Numbered from the stretch's first letter, positions 47,686-56,456 are shown. The stretch: DNA of 64,000 bases from Pseudomonas sp. DTU12.3 (GCF_004124275.1 NZ_CP027218.1:2111501-2175500); one strand, 5' to 3'. Numbers and translations: made by a program. The notes: a model not told the origin generated them from the letters alone.

Positions 47686-48228
47686 TCAGTGCTGATTCAG
47701 TGCGATATCGATCAGATAGTGCAGTTCTTCCACTTCAAGTGCCGACGCCGCAAACAGAATCCGGAACACCACCGGCGCCACCACCAGGTTGATCAACCGA
47801 TCGACACTCGGCGCGGTTTCATCCGGATGCCGAGCAATGATCGTCTGCAACTGCGCAGCAATGATCGTCACGCAGTACCCCGGCGTAGCGCTCGCCTGCA
47901 CGTCACGCATCATGTTGCGCCCGGGCTCGGAGCTCATTTCGTCGAGATACTGTTCCGCCCACGCGTGGATATCGCTGCGCAGGCTGCCGGTTTGCGCCGG
48001 CTCGCTGTCGGGGCGCATGCGCGCGAGGGCGACGTCGGCCAGCAATGCCGCGAGATCACCCCAGCGCCGATAAATCGTCGATGGCGTAACCCCCGCGCGC
48101 GCGGCAATTTGCGGCACGGTCACGGTTGAGCGCTCCTGCTCTTGCAGAAGCGCGCGGACTGCCGAATGAATCGACTCTTGCACCCGGGCACTGCGGCCGC
48201 CCGGACGTAAACCTTCTTTAATAGCCAT
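47686..48228 (-). CDS. TetR/AcrR family transcriptional regulator
   Basis: 180 residues. N-terminal helix-turn-helix about 37-56 (VTVPQIAARAGVTPSTIYRR) and a ligand-binding C-terminal domain ending YLIDIALNQH. Divergent from an MFS transporter gene with a 91-base gap that holds a 17-bp inverted repeat, the usual arrangement for a repressor and its pump. Ligand unknown. Confidence 0.92.
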   Translation of the reverse strand: MAIKEGLRPGGRSARVQESIHSAVRALLQEQERSTVTVPQIAARAGVTPSTIYRRWGDLAALLADVALARMRPDSEPAQTGSLRSDIHAWAEQYLDEMSSEPGRNMMRDVQASATPGYCVTIIAAQLQTIIARHPDETAPSVDRLINLVVAPVVFRILFAASALEVEELHYLIDIALNQH

Positions 48229-48274
48229 GCGGCAGACCTTAACACAAAGAATTTGCTTTAAGCGCGAGGCGGTA

Positions 48275-48317
48275 GCACACTCCGCAAAAGCAAAAAATTA
48301 GCTTTTGCGGAGTGTGC
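48275..48317. promoter_or_regulatory. 17-bp inverted repeat between tetR and MFS genes
   Basis: GCACACTCCGCAAAAGC (48275-48291) and its exact complement GCTTTTGCGGAGTGTGC (48301-48317) flank AAAAAATTA. The right arm contains GCGGAG, the ribosome site of the MFS gene, and ends two bases before its ATG. It may be a DNA operator for the TetR protein or an RNA hairpin that hides the ribosome site. Confidence 0.75.
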
Positions 48318-48319
48318 CC

Positions 48320-49519
48320 ATGACCAGCCCTTTAAATAACGTCGCTTCCAACCGATCCAGCCTGTGGTTTCTGGCGATCACCTTACTCAGTTTCCTCGCC
48401 GCTTCCACCGCGCCGACGCCGTTGTATCACCTGTATCAGGATCAACTGCACTTCTCGGCAGCGGTGCTGACCCTGATTTTCGGCGTCTACGCCTTGAGTC
48501 TGCTGGCGGCGCTATTAACCGTGGGCTCGCTGTCCGATCATGTCGGGCGCAAACCGGTGATCTTCAGCGCCGTTGTGCTCAATGCACTGGCGATGTTGCT
48601 GTTCATCTATGCCGACAGTGTCGCCTGGCTGATCAGCGCTCGCGTGTTGCAGGGTTTCGCTACCGGCATGGCCACGGCGGTGTTGAGTGCGACGCTGCTC
48701 GATACTGATCGGCAACAAGGACCGTTGATCAACAGCGTCGCCCCTTTGCTGGGAATGGCGCTGGGTGGCATGGGTTGCGGATTGCTCGCGGAATTTGCTC
48801 CGGCGCCGTTGCAGTTGACCTATTGGTTGTTGCTCGGATTGTTTGTGTTACAGGGGATTTACGTTTGGCGCTTGCCGGAGAGTGTCTCGCCGCAATCCGG
48901 GGCCTGGGCGTCGTTAAAGCCAACGTTGCATGTGCCGACTCAAGCGCGCTCAACCTTGTGGCAAGTGCTGCCGCTGAACACGGCGACCTGGGCGCTCGGC
49001 GGTTTTTACGCTTCGCTGGCACCGTCATTGGTGCGCACGGCCACCGGTTCGACGTCCAACCTGATCGGCGGCGCGACCGTGGCGATGTTGACCGTGACCG
49101 GTGCGCTGATGATCTTCACCCTGCGCAATCGCAGTGCCCGCCAAGCATTGCGGCTGGGCGCGAGTTTGTTGCCGATCGGCCTGGTACTGATTCTGCTCGG
49201 CGTGCACAGCGCCAGCCTGCCGCTGTTTTTCCTCGGCACGCTGGTCGCCGGTTGCGGCTTCGGTGCAGGTTTCCTCGGCGCCGTGCGCAGCCTGGTGCCA
49301 CTGGCCTTGGCGCATGAGCGGGCGGGTCTGATGTCGGCGTATTACGTGCTCAGTTATCTGGCGTTCTGCCTGCCGGCGTTGCTCGCCGGTTACCTGGCTC
49401 GCACCTACGGTTTGCTGGCCACCACCGATGGTTACGGCGCCGTGCTGATCGTTTTGGCGGTGGCTGCGTTGTTGCTCAGCCTGCGCGCCAAAGCCGTCAA
49501 GGTGTGCAGCGCTTCATGA
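48320..49519 (+). CDS. MFS transporter paired with TetR regulator
   Basis: 399 residues, twelve predicted membrane helices, drug:proton-antiporter-like. Loop motif GSLSDHVGRKPVIF (near 74-87) between helices 2 and 3 and the start FLAASTAPTPLYHLYQ. Substrate unknown. ATG 48320 chosen because GCGGAG stands seven bases before it. Probably repressed by the divergent TetR protein. Confidence 0.92.
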   Translation: MTSPLNNVASNRSSLWFLAITLLSFLAASTAPTPLYHLYQDQLHFSAAVLTLIFGVYALSLLAALLTVGSLSDHVGRKPVIFSAVVLNALAMLLFIYADSVAWLISARVLQGFATGMATAVLSATLLDTDRQQGPLINSVAPLLGMALGGMGCGLLAEFAPAPLQLTYWLLLGLFVLQGIYVWRLPESVSPQSGAWASLKPTLHVPTQARSTLWQVLPLNTATWALGGFYASLAPSLVRTATGSTSNLIGGATVAMLTVTGALMIFTLRNRSARQALRLGASLLPIGLVLILLGVHSASLPLFFLGTLVAGCGFGAGFLGAVRSLVPLALAHERAGLMSAYYVLSYLAFCLPALLAGYLARTYGLLATTDGYGAVLIVLAVAALLLSLRAKAVKVCSAS

Positions 49520-49563
49520 GTTTCGGTTAGCCTAGCTTCGCCATTCTTCTCACGGATCGACTC

Positions 49564-49875
49564 ATGAAGATTATTCGCAGCAAGAGCTTCACCGCCGACC
49601 GCGCCTGGGGCGCGCTGGACATCGCCAACATGAACGGCATCACCACGCGCCTGCACTGGACCGATCAGCCGTACCAATGGCACGTCAACGATGGCGAGGA
49701 AGTGTTTGTCGTGCTCGATGGTCAGGTGCAAATGCATTACCGCGAAAGCGGCGAAGAAAAACAGCTGCAGCTCGATGTTGGCGATATCTTCTATGCCTCG
49801 GTCGGCACCGAGCATGTTGCCCATCCACAAGGCGCGGCGCGGATTCTGGTGATTGAAAGCGAAGGCAGCGTTTGA
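49564..49875 (+). CDS. Small cupin-domain protein
   Basis: 103 residues, a single cupin barrel. HWTDQPYQWHVNDGEEVFVV supplies the His/Glu of the first motif and GTEHVAHPQGAARIL the second. No exact function can be given; such proteins range from isomerases to sugar-binding regulators. ATG follows ACGGATCGACTC, a poor ribosome site. Confidence 0.85.
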   Translation: MKIIRSKSFTADRAWGALDIANMNGITTRLHWTDQPYQWHVNDGEEVFVVLDGQVQMHYRESGEEKQLQLDVGDIFYASVGTEHVAHPQGAARILVIESEGSV

Positions 49876-49980
49876 ACGTATATCTACAGAACAGATAACA
49901 GTTAGAGATATTACCCGTTATATAGATATTCGATTCGGTTCTACCATGGACTCAACCTCACCCGAGGACAGGAGTTCATG

Positions 49981-51132
49981 ATGACTTGCCCCAACAGCGC
50001 CAAACCCGGCATCAAGCCGTTCAGCCAACTGCAGCATCCGCGTGAAGTGATCCGCCAATTCACGCCGAACTGGTTCGCCGCGACCATGGGTACCGGCGTG
50101 CTGGCCCTGGCCCTGGCGCAACTGCCGTTGGCCATTCCCGGCATGCACGCCGTGGCTGAAGGGCTGTGGCTGTTCAACATCCTGTTGTTTGCAGTGTTTA
50201 CCGTGGCCTATGCGGCACGCTGGATTCTGTTCTTCGACGAAGCTCGGCGAATTTTCGGGCATTCCACTGTGTCGATGTTCTTCGGCACCATTCCAATGGG
50301 GCTGGCGACCATCATCAACGGCTTTCTGCTGTTCGGTCTGCCGCGCTGGGGTGACGGTGTCATTCATCTCGCCGAAGTGTTGTGGTGGATTGATGTGGCG
50401 ATGTCGTTGGCCTGCGGCGTGCTGATTCCCTACATGATGTTTACCCGTCAGGAACACAGCATCGATCAGATGACCGCCGTCTGGCTGTTGCCGGTGGTGG
50501 CGGCGGAAGTGGCGGCGGCCAGCGGTGGCTTGCTCGCACCGCACCTGACGGACGCCCATTCGCAACTGGTGGTGCTGACGACAAGCTACGTGCTTTGGGC
50601 GTTTTCCCTACCCGTGGCGTTCAGCATTCTGACGATCCTGTTGCTGCGTATGGCCTTGCACAAGCTGCCGCATGAAAACATGGCCGCGTCGAGCTGGCTG
50701 GCGCTCGGCCCGATCGGTACCGGTGCGCTGGGCATGTTGCTGCTGGGCGGTGATGCACCGGCGATATTTGCTGCGAACGGTTTGCCGGGCATTGGCGAAA
50801 TCGCCTCGGGTCTGGGTCTGGTGGCCGGCATCACCCTGTGGGGGTTCGGTCTGTGGTGGATGCTGATGGCGTTGCTGATCACCGTGCGCTACCTGCGTGA
50901 CGGCATTCCGTTCAACCTCGGCTGGTGGGGCTTCACGTTCCCTTTAGGCGTGTATTCGCTGGCGACCCTGAAGCTGGCGAGCGTTCTCAACCTGACGTTT
51001 TTCAGTGTTTTCGGCACGGCGCTGGTGACCTTGCTCGCAGTGATGTGGCTGATCGTCGGCAAACGAACCCTGCAAGGCGCGTGGCGCGGCGAACTGTTTG
51101 TCTCGCCGTGCATTGCAGGTTTGAAGAAATAA
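49981..51132 (+). CDS. TDT/SLAC1-family transporter
   Basis: 383 residues, ten predicted membrane helices, of the tellurite-resistance/dicarboxylate transporter (TDT) family: FTPNWFAATMGTGVLALAL near the start, FFGTIPMGLATIINGF near 100, GWWGFTFPLGVYSLATLKLA near 318-337. Family members include anion channels, sulfite exporters and the tellurite-resistance protein TehA. Two adjacent ATGs (49978 and 49981) follow AGGAG; I chose the second on spacing. Confidence 0.85.
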   Translation: MTCPNSAKPGIKPFSQLQHPREVIRQFTPNWFAATMGTGVLALALAQLPLAIPGMHAVAEGLWLFNILLFAVFTVAYAARWILFFDEARRIFGHSTVSMFFGTIPMGLATIINGFLLFGLPRWGDGVIHLAEVLWWIDVAMSLACGVLIPYMMFTRQEHSIDQMTAVWLLPVVAAEVAAASGGLLAPHLTDAHSQLVVLTTSYVLWAFSLPVAFSILTILLLRMALHKLPHENMAASSWLALGPIGTGALGMLLLGGDAPAIFAANGLPGIGEIASGLGLVAGITLWGFGLWWMLMALLITVRYLRDGIPFNLGWWGFTFPLGVYSLATLKLASVLNLTFFSVFGTALVTLLAVMWLIVGKRTLQGAWRGELFVSPCIAGLKK

Positions 51133-51235
51133 CCTGAAAAGTTTAGGTAAGGTGTGGCCTGGATCGCGGTTCGAGATTCCAATAGCAAGTACCCAGGCCT
51201 CTCTACCTATTCAAAAAATCAGGAAAACACGGAAG

Positions 51236-53110
51236 ATGAGTCACCCCTCACAGTTCAACCTGCTGCGCACCCGGCGCTTTTTGCCGTTCTTCATTACCCA
51301 GTCGCTCGGCGCGTTCAACGACAACGTGTTCAAGCAATCGCTGATCCTGGCCATTCTCTATCGGCTGACCATCGAAGGTGACCGGTCGATCTGGGTCAAC
51401 CTGTGCGCACTGTTGTTTATCCTGCCGTTCTTCCTGTTCTCGGCGCTGGCCGGGCAGTTCGGGGAAAAATTCGCCAAGGACGCGCTGATCCGGCTGATCA
51501 AGCTCGGGGAAATCGCGATCATGGCTGTAGGAGCCGTCGGTTTTCTGTTCGATCATCTATCACTGATGCTGGTGGCGCTGTTTGCCATGGGTACGCACTC
51601 GGCGCTGTTCGGGCCGGTGAAGTATTCGATCCTGCCACAGGCATTGCGCGAGGATGAACTGGTCGGCGGCAATGGTCTGGTGGAGATGGGCACGTTTCTG
51701 GCGATTCTCGCCGGCACCATCGGCGCCGGGGTGATCATGTCCTCGAGTCATTACGCGCCACTGGTCTCGACCGCGATTGTCGGCATTGCCGTGCTGGGTT
51801 ATCTGGCCAGCCGCAGCATTCCTCGTGCCGCCGCCGCGTCGCCGGAGATGCGCCTGAACTGGAACATCTTCAGCCAGTCCTGGGCGACGCTGAAACTCGG
51901 TCTGGGCCAGACTCCGGCCGTGTCGCGCTCGATTGTCGGCAACTCGTGGTTCTGGTTCGTCGGGGCGATCTACCTGACGCAGATTCCGGCGTACGCCAAG
52001 GAATGGATGCACGGCGATGAGACCGTGGTCACTCTGATCCTGACGGTGTTCTCGGTCGGTATCGCGCTCGGTTCGATGCTCTGCGAGAAGCTTTCCGGGC
52101 GTAAGGTCGAGATCGGTCTGGTGCCGTTTGGCTCGTTTGGTCTGACCGTGTTCGGCTTGCTGTTGTGGTGGCATTCCGGTGGAATTCCCGAGAGTGTCAC
52201 CGGGCATAGCTGGATTGAGGTGCTGGGCTTCGTGCACACCTGGGCGGTGCTGATCGACATCCTTGGCCTCGGCATTTTCGGCGGTTTCTATATTGTGCCG
52301 CTGTACGCGCTGATCCAGTCGCGCACCGCCGAAAAAGAGCGGGCACGAGTGATCGCGGCCAACAACATTCTCAACGCGCTGTTTATGGTGGTCTCGGCGA
52401 TTGTTTCGATCGTGTTGCTGAGTGTGGTCAAGCTGTCGATCCCGCAACTGTTCCTCGTGGTTTCGCTACTGAACATCGGCGTCAACGCCTACATCTTCAA
52501 GATCGTCCCCGAGTTCAGCATGCGTTTCATGATCTGGCTGCTCAGCCATTCCATGTACCGCGTCGAGCACCGCAACCTTGAAGCGATTCCGGATGAAGGT
52601 GCGGCATTGCTGGTGTGCAACCACGTGTCGTTCGTCGATGCTTTGCTGATCGGCGGTGCGGTGCGTAGGCCGATTCGTTTTGTCATGTACTACAAGATCT
52701 ACAACCTGCCGGTGCTGAACTTTATCTTCCGCACGGCGGGGACGATTCCTATCGCGGGACGCCAGGAAGACATCCAGATCTACGAAAAGGCCTTCACGCG
52801 GATTGCTCAATACCTGAAGGACGGTGAGCTGGTGTGCATCTTCCCGGAAGGCAAGTTGACCGCTGATGGCGAAATGAACGAGTTCAAGGGCGGGCTGACG
52901 CGGATTCTCGAAGAGACCCCGGTGCCGGTGATTCCGCTGGCGTTGCAAGGATTGTGGGGGAGTTTTTTCAGTCGCGATCCGGACAAGGGTTTGTTTCACC
53001 GGTTGTGGTCGCGGGTGACGTTGGTGGCGGGATCTGCGGTGGATGTTGGCGCGGCAGAGCCGGCGAAGTTGCAGGCGCTGGTTGGCGAATTGCGTGGGGC
53101 AGTCAGATAG
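51236..53110 (+). CDS. MFS transporter fused to 1-acylglycerol-phosphate acyltransferase
   Basis: 624 residues. N-terminal part (about 1-410) is a twelve-helix MFS protein like LplT (FFITQSLGAFNDNVFKQSL), which flips lysophospholipid across the inner membrane. C-terminal part (about 430-620) is a PlsC-type acyltransferase: NHVSFVDA (HxxxxD motif near 462-467) and FPEGKLT near 537. The acyl-ACP/CoA synthetase (AMP-binding) third domain of Aas-type proteins is missing. Function in lysophospholipid re-acylation is inferred. ATG 51236 follows ACGGAAG. Confidence 0.9.
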   Translation: MSHPSQFNLLRTRRFLPFFITQSLGAFNDNVFKQSLILAILYRLTIEGDRSIWVNLCALLFILPFFLFSALAGQFGEKFAKDALIRLIKLGEIAIMAVGAVGFLFDHLSLMLVALFAMGTHSALFGPVKYSILPQALREDELVGGNGLVEMGTFLAILAGTIGAGVIMSSSHYAPLVSTAIVGIAVLGYLASRSIPRAAAASPEMRLNWNIFSQSWATLKLGLGQTPAVSRSIVGNSWFWFVGAIYLTQIPAYAKEWMHGDETVVTLILTVFSVGIALGSMLCEKLSGRKVEIGLVPFGSFGLTVFGLLLWWHSGGIPESVTGHSWIEVLGFVHTWAVLIDILGLGIFGGFYIVPLYALIQSRTAEKERARVIAANNILNALFMVVSAIVSIVLLSVVKLSIPQLFLVVSLLNIGVNAYIFKIVPEFSMRFMIWLLSHSMYRVEHRNLEAIPDEGAALLVCNHVSFVDALLIGGAVRRPIRFVMYYKIYNLPVLNFIFRTAGTIPIAGRQEDIQIYEKAFTRIAQYLKDGELVCIFPEGKLTADGEMNEFKGGLTRILEETPVPVIPLALQGLWGSFFSRDPDKGLFHRLWSRVTLVAGSAVDVGAAEPAKLQALVGELRGAVR

Positions 53111-53127
53111 TCGACGACTTTGAGGGC

Positions 53128-53217
53128 CTCTTCGCGAGCAAGCCCGCTCCCACCATTGACCGTATTCCAATGACGGAACGCGGTTGAATGTGGGAGCGGG
53201 CTTGCTCGCGAAGGCGG
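53128..53217. repeat. REP pair, GTGGGAGCGGGCTTGC type
   Basis: CTTCGCGAGCAAGCCCGCTC and GTGGGAGCGGGCTTGCTCGC, between convergent acyltransferase and SMR genes. Confidence 0.93.
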
Positions 53218-53224
53218 TCGCGAA

Positions 53225-53539
53225 TTAAGCGCTGACCTTGAGGCCGATCAACCCGGTGATGATCAACGCCACGCTGGCCAATCGAATCAACGCCATCGAC
53301 TCGCCAAACAAAATGATCCCGGCAATCACCGTGCCCACGGCACCGACGCCGGTCCAGATCGCGTACGCCGTACCCAGCGGCAATTCCTTCATCGCCAGGC
53401 CGAGCAGGCCAAGGCTGATGGCCATGGCCGCAATGGTCAAAACGGTAGGTAACGGGCGGGTGAAGCCGTCGGTGTATTTCAGGCCGACGGCCCAGCCGAC
53501 TTCGAACAGGCCGGCGAAAAACAGAATGATCCAGGACAT
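53225..53539 (-). CDS. gdx: SMR-family guanidinium exporter (Gdx/SugE)
   Basis: 104 residues, four transmembrane helices, dual-topology small multidrug-resistance type. [20 protein letters not shown] carries the essential Glu of helix 1 (Glu13), and [15 protein letters not shown] (helix 3) is the Gdx/SugE signature. Gdx proteins export guanidinium ion with proton antiport. GGAGG stands seven bases before ATG. The mRNA leader has a guanidine-II riboswitch, which strongly supports this specificity over general quaternary-ammonium efflux. Confidence 0.95.
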   Translation of the reverse strand: MSWIILFFAGLFEVGWAVGLKYTDGFTRPLPTVLTIAAMAISLGLLGLAMKELPLGTAYAIWTGVGAVGTVIAGIILFGESMALIRLASVALIITGLIGLKVSA

Positions 53540-53555
53540 GAGAGACCTCCATCGA

Positions 53556-53612
53556 TTGACGGGGTCGTCCCCAGATTAATGACTCGATCGAGCCGCAGGG
53601 TCGTCCCCGCGT
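53556..53612 (-). promoter_or_regulatory. Guanidine-II (mini-ykkC) riboswitch
   Basis: On the - strand two hairpins with ACGA loops: GCGGGG-ACGA-CCCTGC (53610-53595) and GGGG-ACGA-CCCC (53572-53561), separated by about 22 bases. This pair is the hallmark of the class. The second hairpin ends ten bases before GGAGG of gdx, so ligand binding can free the ribosome site. Confidence 0.93.
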
Positions 53613-53658
53613 TACGCAATAGTGTGACGAGCATTAATCCGCGGATCAAGTTTGCAGG

Positions 53659-54624
53659 TCAGTCGGTGGTTTGTTGCGCCAAGGCCTCGCGGTCTTCCTT
53701 CTCGCTCATGCGGCGGAAATAGGTCGAGAGCAGCGCCCCGGAAATATTGTGCCAAACACTGAACAACGCACTCGGTACCGCCGCCAGTGGCGAGAAGTGC
53801 GCGCTGGCCAATGCGGCGCCCAATCCCGAGTTCTGCATGCCGACTTCCAGTGCCAGTGATTTGCGTTGCGCCAGCGGCAGCTTGAACAACCGACCGGTGA
53901 AGTAACCCAGCAAGTACCCGAAGCTGTTGTGCAGCATCACCACGGCCATGATCAACAGGCCGGATTCGGCGATTTTCGCCTGACTGGCAGCCACCACGGC
54001 AGTGACGATAATCACGATGCTGACCACCGACACCAGCGGCAACACATCCACGGCATGACGAACCTTGTCACCGAGCAGGCGCTGGGCAACCACGCCGAGA
54101 ATGATCGGCAACAACACCACTTGCAGGATCGACCAGAACAGCTCCATGAACGACACCGGCAACCACGCCGAAGCCAAGAGCCAGATCAGCGCCGGAGTCA
54201 GCAGTGGCGCGAGAAGGGTGGTGACGGCGGCGATGGCGACCGACAGCGCCAGATCGCCGCGCGCCAGCCAGGTCATCACGTTGGAAGAGGTGCCGCTCGG
54301 GCAGCAGCCAACCAGAATCACCCCGACGGCGATTTCCGCTGGCAGATGAAACACCTGGCAAAGCAACCACGCCACGCCAGGCATGATCACGAAATGGGCA
54401 ACCACGCCCAGCGCCACACGCCATGGATGGCGCGCGACAGCAGCGAAGTCGTCGAGTTTGAGGGTCAGGCCCATGCCGAACATCACCAGGCCAAGCAGCG
54501 GCACGATGGCGCCTTTGAGGCCGAGGAACCATGCCGGTTGCAGGAACGCCAATACGGCGAAAATCAGAACCCAGTAAGCGAAGGTATTGCCGACAAAGCG
54601 GCTGAGTGCAGCCAGTGCGCGCAT
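53659..54624 (-). CDS. BASS-family (bile acid:sodium symporter-like) transporter
   Basis: 321 residues, about ten membrane helices. GLVMFGMGLTLKLDDFAAV near 49-67, VGCCPSGTSSNVMTWLARGD near 108-127 (helix break with substrate residues) and EVGMQNSGLGAALA near 253-266. Homologues import pantoate, pyruvate or organic anions with sodium. ATG 54624 chosen; AAGGAACAAGCC precedes it, while an upstream ATG would add residues translated from a REP unit. Substrate unknown. Confidence 0.9.
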   Translation of the reverse strand: MRALAALSRFVGNTFAYWVLIFAVLAFLQPAWFLGLKGAIVPLLGLVMFGMGLTLKLDDFAAVARHPWRVALGVVAHFVIMPGVAWLLCQVFHLPAEIAVGVILVGCCPSGTSSNVMTWLARGDLALSVAIAAVTTLLAPLLTPALIWLLASAWLPVSFMELFWSILQVVLLPIILGVVAQRLLGDKVRHAVDVLPLVSVVSIVIIVTAVVAASQAKIAESGLLIMAVVMLHNSFGYLLGYFTGRLFKLPLAQRKSLALEVGMQNSGLGAALASAHFSPLAAVPSALFSVWHNISGALLSTYFRRMSEKEDREALAQQTTD

Positions 54625-54657
54625 GGCTTGTTCCTTATTGTTAGTTACCCACAAAAC

Positions 54658-54756
54658 CAATTGTGGGAGCTGGCTTGCTCGCGAAAGCGTCGGGTCAGCC
54701 AAGTTTATGTTGAATGACACACCGCTTTCGCGAGCAAGCCCGCTCCCACATTGGGA
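54658..54756. repeat. REP pair, GTGGGAGC(T/G)GGCTTGC type
   Basis: TTGTGGGAGCTGGCTTGCTC and GAGCAAGCCCGCTCCCACAT separated by about 50 bases; the left unit has one T change. Lies between two leftward genes. Confidence 0.92.
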
Positions 54757-54768
54757 TTTCACAAGGGT

Positions 54769-55689
54769 TTAGATCCCCTGCGGAGTCTCTTCCCCACCCA
54801 ACGCTTCAACCAGCGCCGGCAGGAAGTCGCCGAACGTCAGCATCATCAGGGTGAAGCTGGCATCCAGTTGCCCCAGAGCCTCATCGCCGCCGTCCTGTTC
54901 CGCCTGATCCTGCAACAGATCTTCGAACTTCAGACGCTTGACGGTCATCTTGTCGTCGAGCATGAACGACAACTTGTCCTGCCAGGCCAGCGACAACTGC
55001 GTGACGACTTTGCCAGTGCTCAGGTGCAGCTGGATTTCTTCGCTGGTCAGGTCCTGACGCTTGCAACGGACAATGCCGCCGTCTTCGTGGGTGTCGCGCA
55101 GTTCGCACTCGTCCAGTACATAGAAGTCGTCAGCAGCTTTTTGCGTGGTGACCCATTCGGTCATGGTCGCGGTTGGCGACATTTTCACGGTCAGTGGACG
55201 GACGGGCAGGGTGCCAATCACTTCGCGCAGGGTCGACAGCAGGTCTTCGGCGCGTTTCGGGCTGGCCGAGTTGACCAAGATCAGGCCCTGTTTCGGCGCG
55301 ATGGCGGCGAAGGTCGACGAGCGACGGATGAAGGCGCGCGGCAGGAAGGCCTGGATGATTTCATCCTTGATCTGATCGCGTTCCTTCTTATAGACCTTAC
55401 GCATCTGCTCGGCTTCGATCTCTTCGACCTTTTCCTTGACCGCGTCACGCACGACGCTGCCCGGCAGAATGCGTTCTTCTTTACGTGCGGAAATCAGCAG
55501 GAAGTCACCGCTGACGTGCACCAGTGGAGCATCTTCGCCTTTGCCGAACGGCGCGACGAAACCGTAGGTGGTCAACTCCTGGCTTGCACATGGACGCGCC
55601 AGTTTGGTGGCCAGTGCAGTTTCCAGCGCCTCGGCATCGACAGGCAGGTCTTGGGTCAGGCGATAGATAAGCAGGTTTTTGAACCACAT
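54769..55689 (-). CDS. rdgC: Recombination-associated protein RdgC
   Basis: 306 residues, typical length. Ring-shaped dimer that binds double-stranded DNA and modulates Rec[21 protein letters not shown] at the N-terminus, GFVAPFGK near 47-54, [17 protein letters not shown] near 78 and [18 protein letters not shown] near 243. ATG 55689 with GGAGAGACTCACCCC before it. Confidence 0.96.
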   Translation of the reverse strand: MWFKNLLIYRLTQDLPVDAEALETALATKLARPCASQELTTYGFVAPFGKGEDAPLVHVSGDFLLISARKEERILPGSVVRDAVKEKVEEIEAEQMRKVYKKERDQIKDEIIQAFLPRAFIRRSSTFAAIAPKQGLILVNSASPKRAEDLLSTLREVIGTLPVRPLTVKMSPTATMTEWVTTQKAADDFYVLDECELRDTHEDGGIVRCKRQDLTSEEIQLHLSTGKVVTQLSLAWQDKLSFMLDDKMTVKRLKFEDLLQDQAEQDGGDEALGQLDASFTLMMLTFGDFLPALVEALGGEETPQGI

Positions 55690-55799
55690 GGGGTGAGTCT
55701 CTCCTTTATACAAAGGGGGGCATTATTGTCTTCGCCGCTTGATAGGCCAACCCTTCTCTAAGCCTTTGGAAGGCCTGAGAAAATTATTTAAAAAAGTGC

Positions 55800-55828
55800 T
55801 TGCCAGAGGTTGGGTCGCTCCGTAGAAT
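55800..55828 (+). promoter_or_regulatory. Promoter of the first tRNA-Val/Asp unit
   Basis: TTGCCA (55800-55805), 17-base spacer, TAGAAT (55823-55828), followed by the GC-rich discriminator GCGCGCC typical of growth-rate-controlled stable RNA promoters. Confidence 0.75.
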
Positions 55829-55848
55829 GCGCGCCACACCGAAGCGAA

Positions 55849-55924
55849 GGGTGATTAGCTCAGCTGGGAGAGCGTCTGCCTTACAAGCAGAATGTCGGCG
55901 GTTCGATCCCGTCATCACCCACCA
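55849..55924 (+). tRNA. tRNA-Val (TAC), copy 1
   Basis: 76 bases from GGGTGAT to encoded CCA. Acceptor arms GGGTGAT/ATCACCC pair fully; the anticodon loop reads CTTACAA (anticodon TAC); the T-loop is GGTTCGATCC. Confidence 0.97.
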
Positions 55925-55943
55925 TTCGTTTCAAGTGTTTAGC

Positions 55944-56020
55944 GCAGCGGTAGTTCAGTCGGTTAGAATACCGGCCTGTCACGCCGGGGGTCGCGGGTTC
56001 GAGTCCCGTCCGCTGCGCCA
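55944..56020 (+). tRNA. tRNA-Asp (GTC), copy 1
   Basis: 77 bases from GCAGCGG to encoded CCA. Acceptor arm GCAGCGG/CCGCTGC; anticodon loop CTGTCAC (anticodon GTC); T-loop GGTTCGAGTCC. Confidence 0.97.
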
Positions 56021-56060
56021 TATTCGGTAACCTGGACCACTGAACGCCAGGTCACCACGG

Positions 56061-56088
56061 AAAAACCCGCTGAAGCGGGTTTTTTTCT
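56061..56088 (+). terminator. Terminator after the first tRNA unit
   Basis: AAAAACCCGC, loop TGAA, GCGGGTTTTTTT. Located 40 bases after tRNA-Asp. Confidence 0.92.
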
Positions 56089-56170
56089 GCCTCAAGGTTT
56101 GTACAGTTGTACCCGCGGGATGTGTCGTTTTACCGGTTTTCGGATTTATTTGAAAAAAACTTCAATTAAA

Positions 56171-56200
56171 TCAACACTTTATGAAAACTTGTGGCATAAT
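56171..56200 (+). promoter_or_regulatory. Promoter of the second tRNA unit
   Basis: CATAAT (56195-56200) with a weak -35 TCAACA (56171-56176) at 18 bases, in an AT-rich region, followed by discriminator GCGTCCC. Confidence 0.5.
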
Positions 56201-56220
56201 GCGTCCCGTAACGAAGCGAA

Positions 56221-56296
56221 GGGTGATTAGCTCAGCTGGGAGAGCGTCTGCCTTACAAGCAGAATGTCGGCGGTTCGATCCCGTCATCACCCACCA
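56221..56296 (+). tRNA. tRNA-Val (TAC), copy 2
   Basis: Identical over all 76 bases to the copy at 55849-55924. Confidence 0.97.
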
Positions 56297-56315
56297 TTCG
56301 TTTCAAGCGTTTCGC

Positions 56316-56392
56316 GCAGCGGTAGTTCAGTCGGTTAGAATACCGGCCTGTCACGCCGGGGGTCGCGGGTTCGAGTCCCGTCCGCTGCGCCA
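56316..56392 (+). tRNA. tRNA-Asp (GTC), copy 2
   Basis: Identical to the copy at 55944-56020. The spacer after tRNA-Val is the same in both units except for a few base changes. Confidence 0.97.
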
Positions 56393-56430
56393 TATTCGGA
56401 ATCTGGAACACTGAACGCCAGAGTCCACAG

Positions 56431-56456
56431 AAAGCCCGCCTTGTGCGGGCTTTTTG
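56431..56456 (+). terminator. Terminator after the second tRNA unit
   Basis: AAAGCCCGC, loop CTTGT, GCGGGCTTTTT. Different sequence from the terminator after the first unit. Confidence 0.92.

Noticed and set aside
54625..54762. N-terminal extension of the BASS transporter
   Set aside because: The extra 46 residues come from a REP unit (CGSGLARES), and a ribosome site stands before ATG 54624. Unlike cobB, no second gene depends on it.
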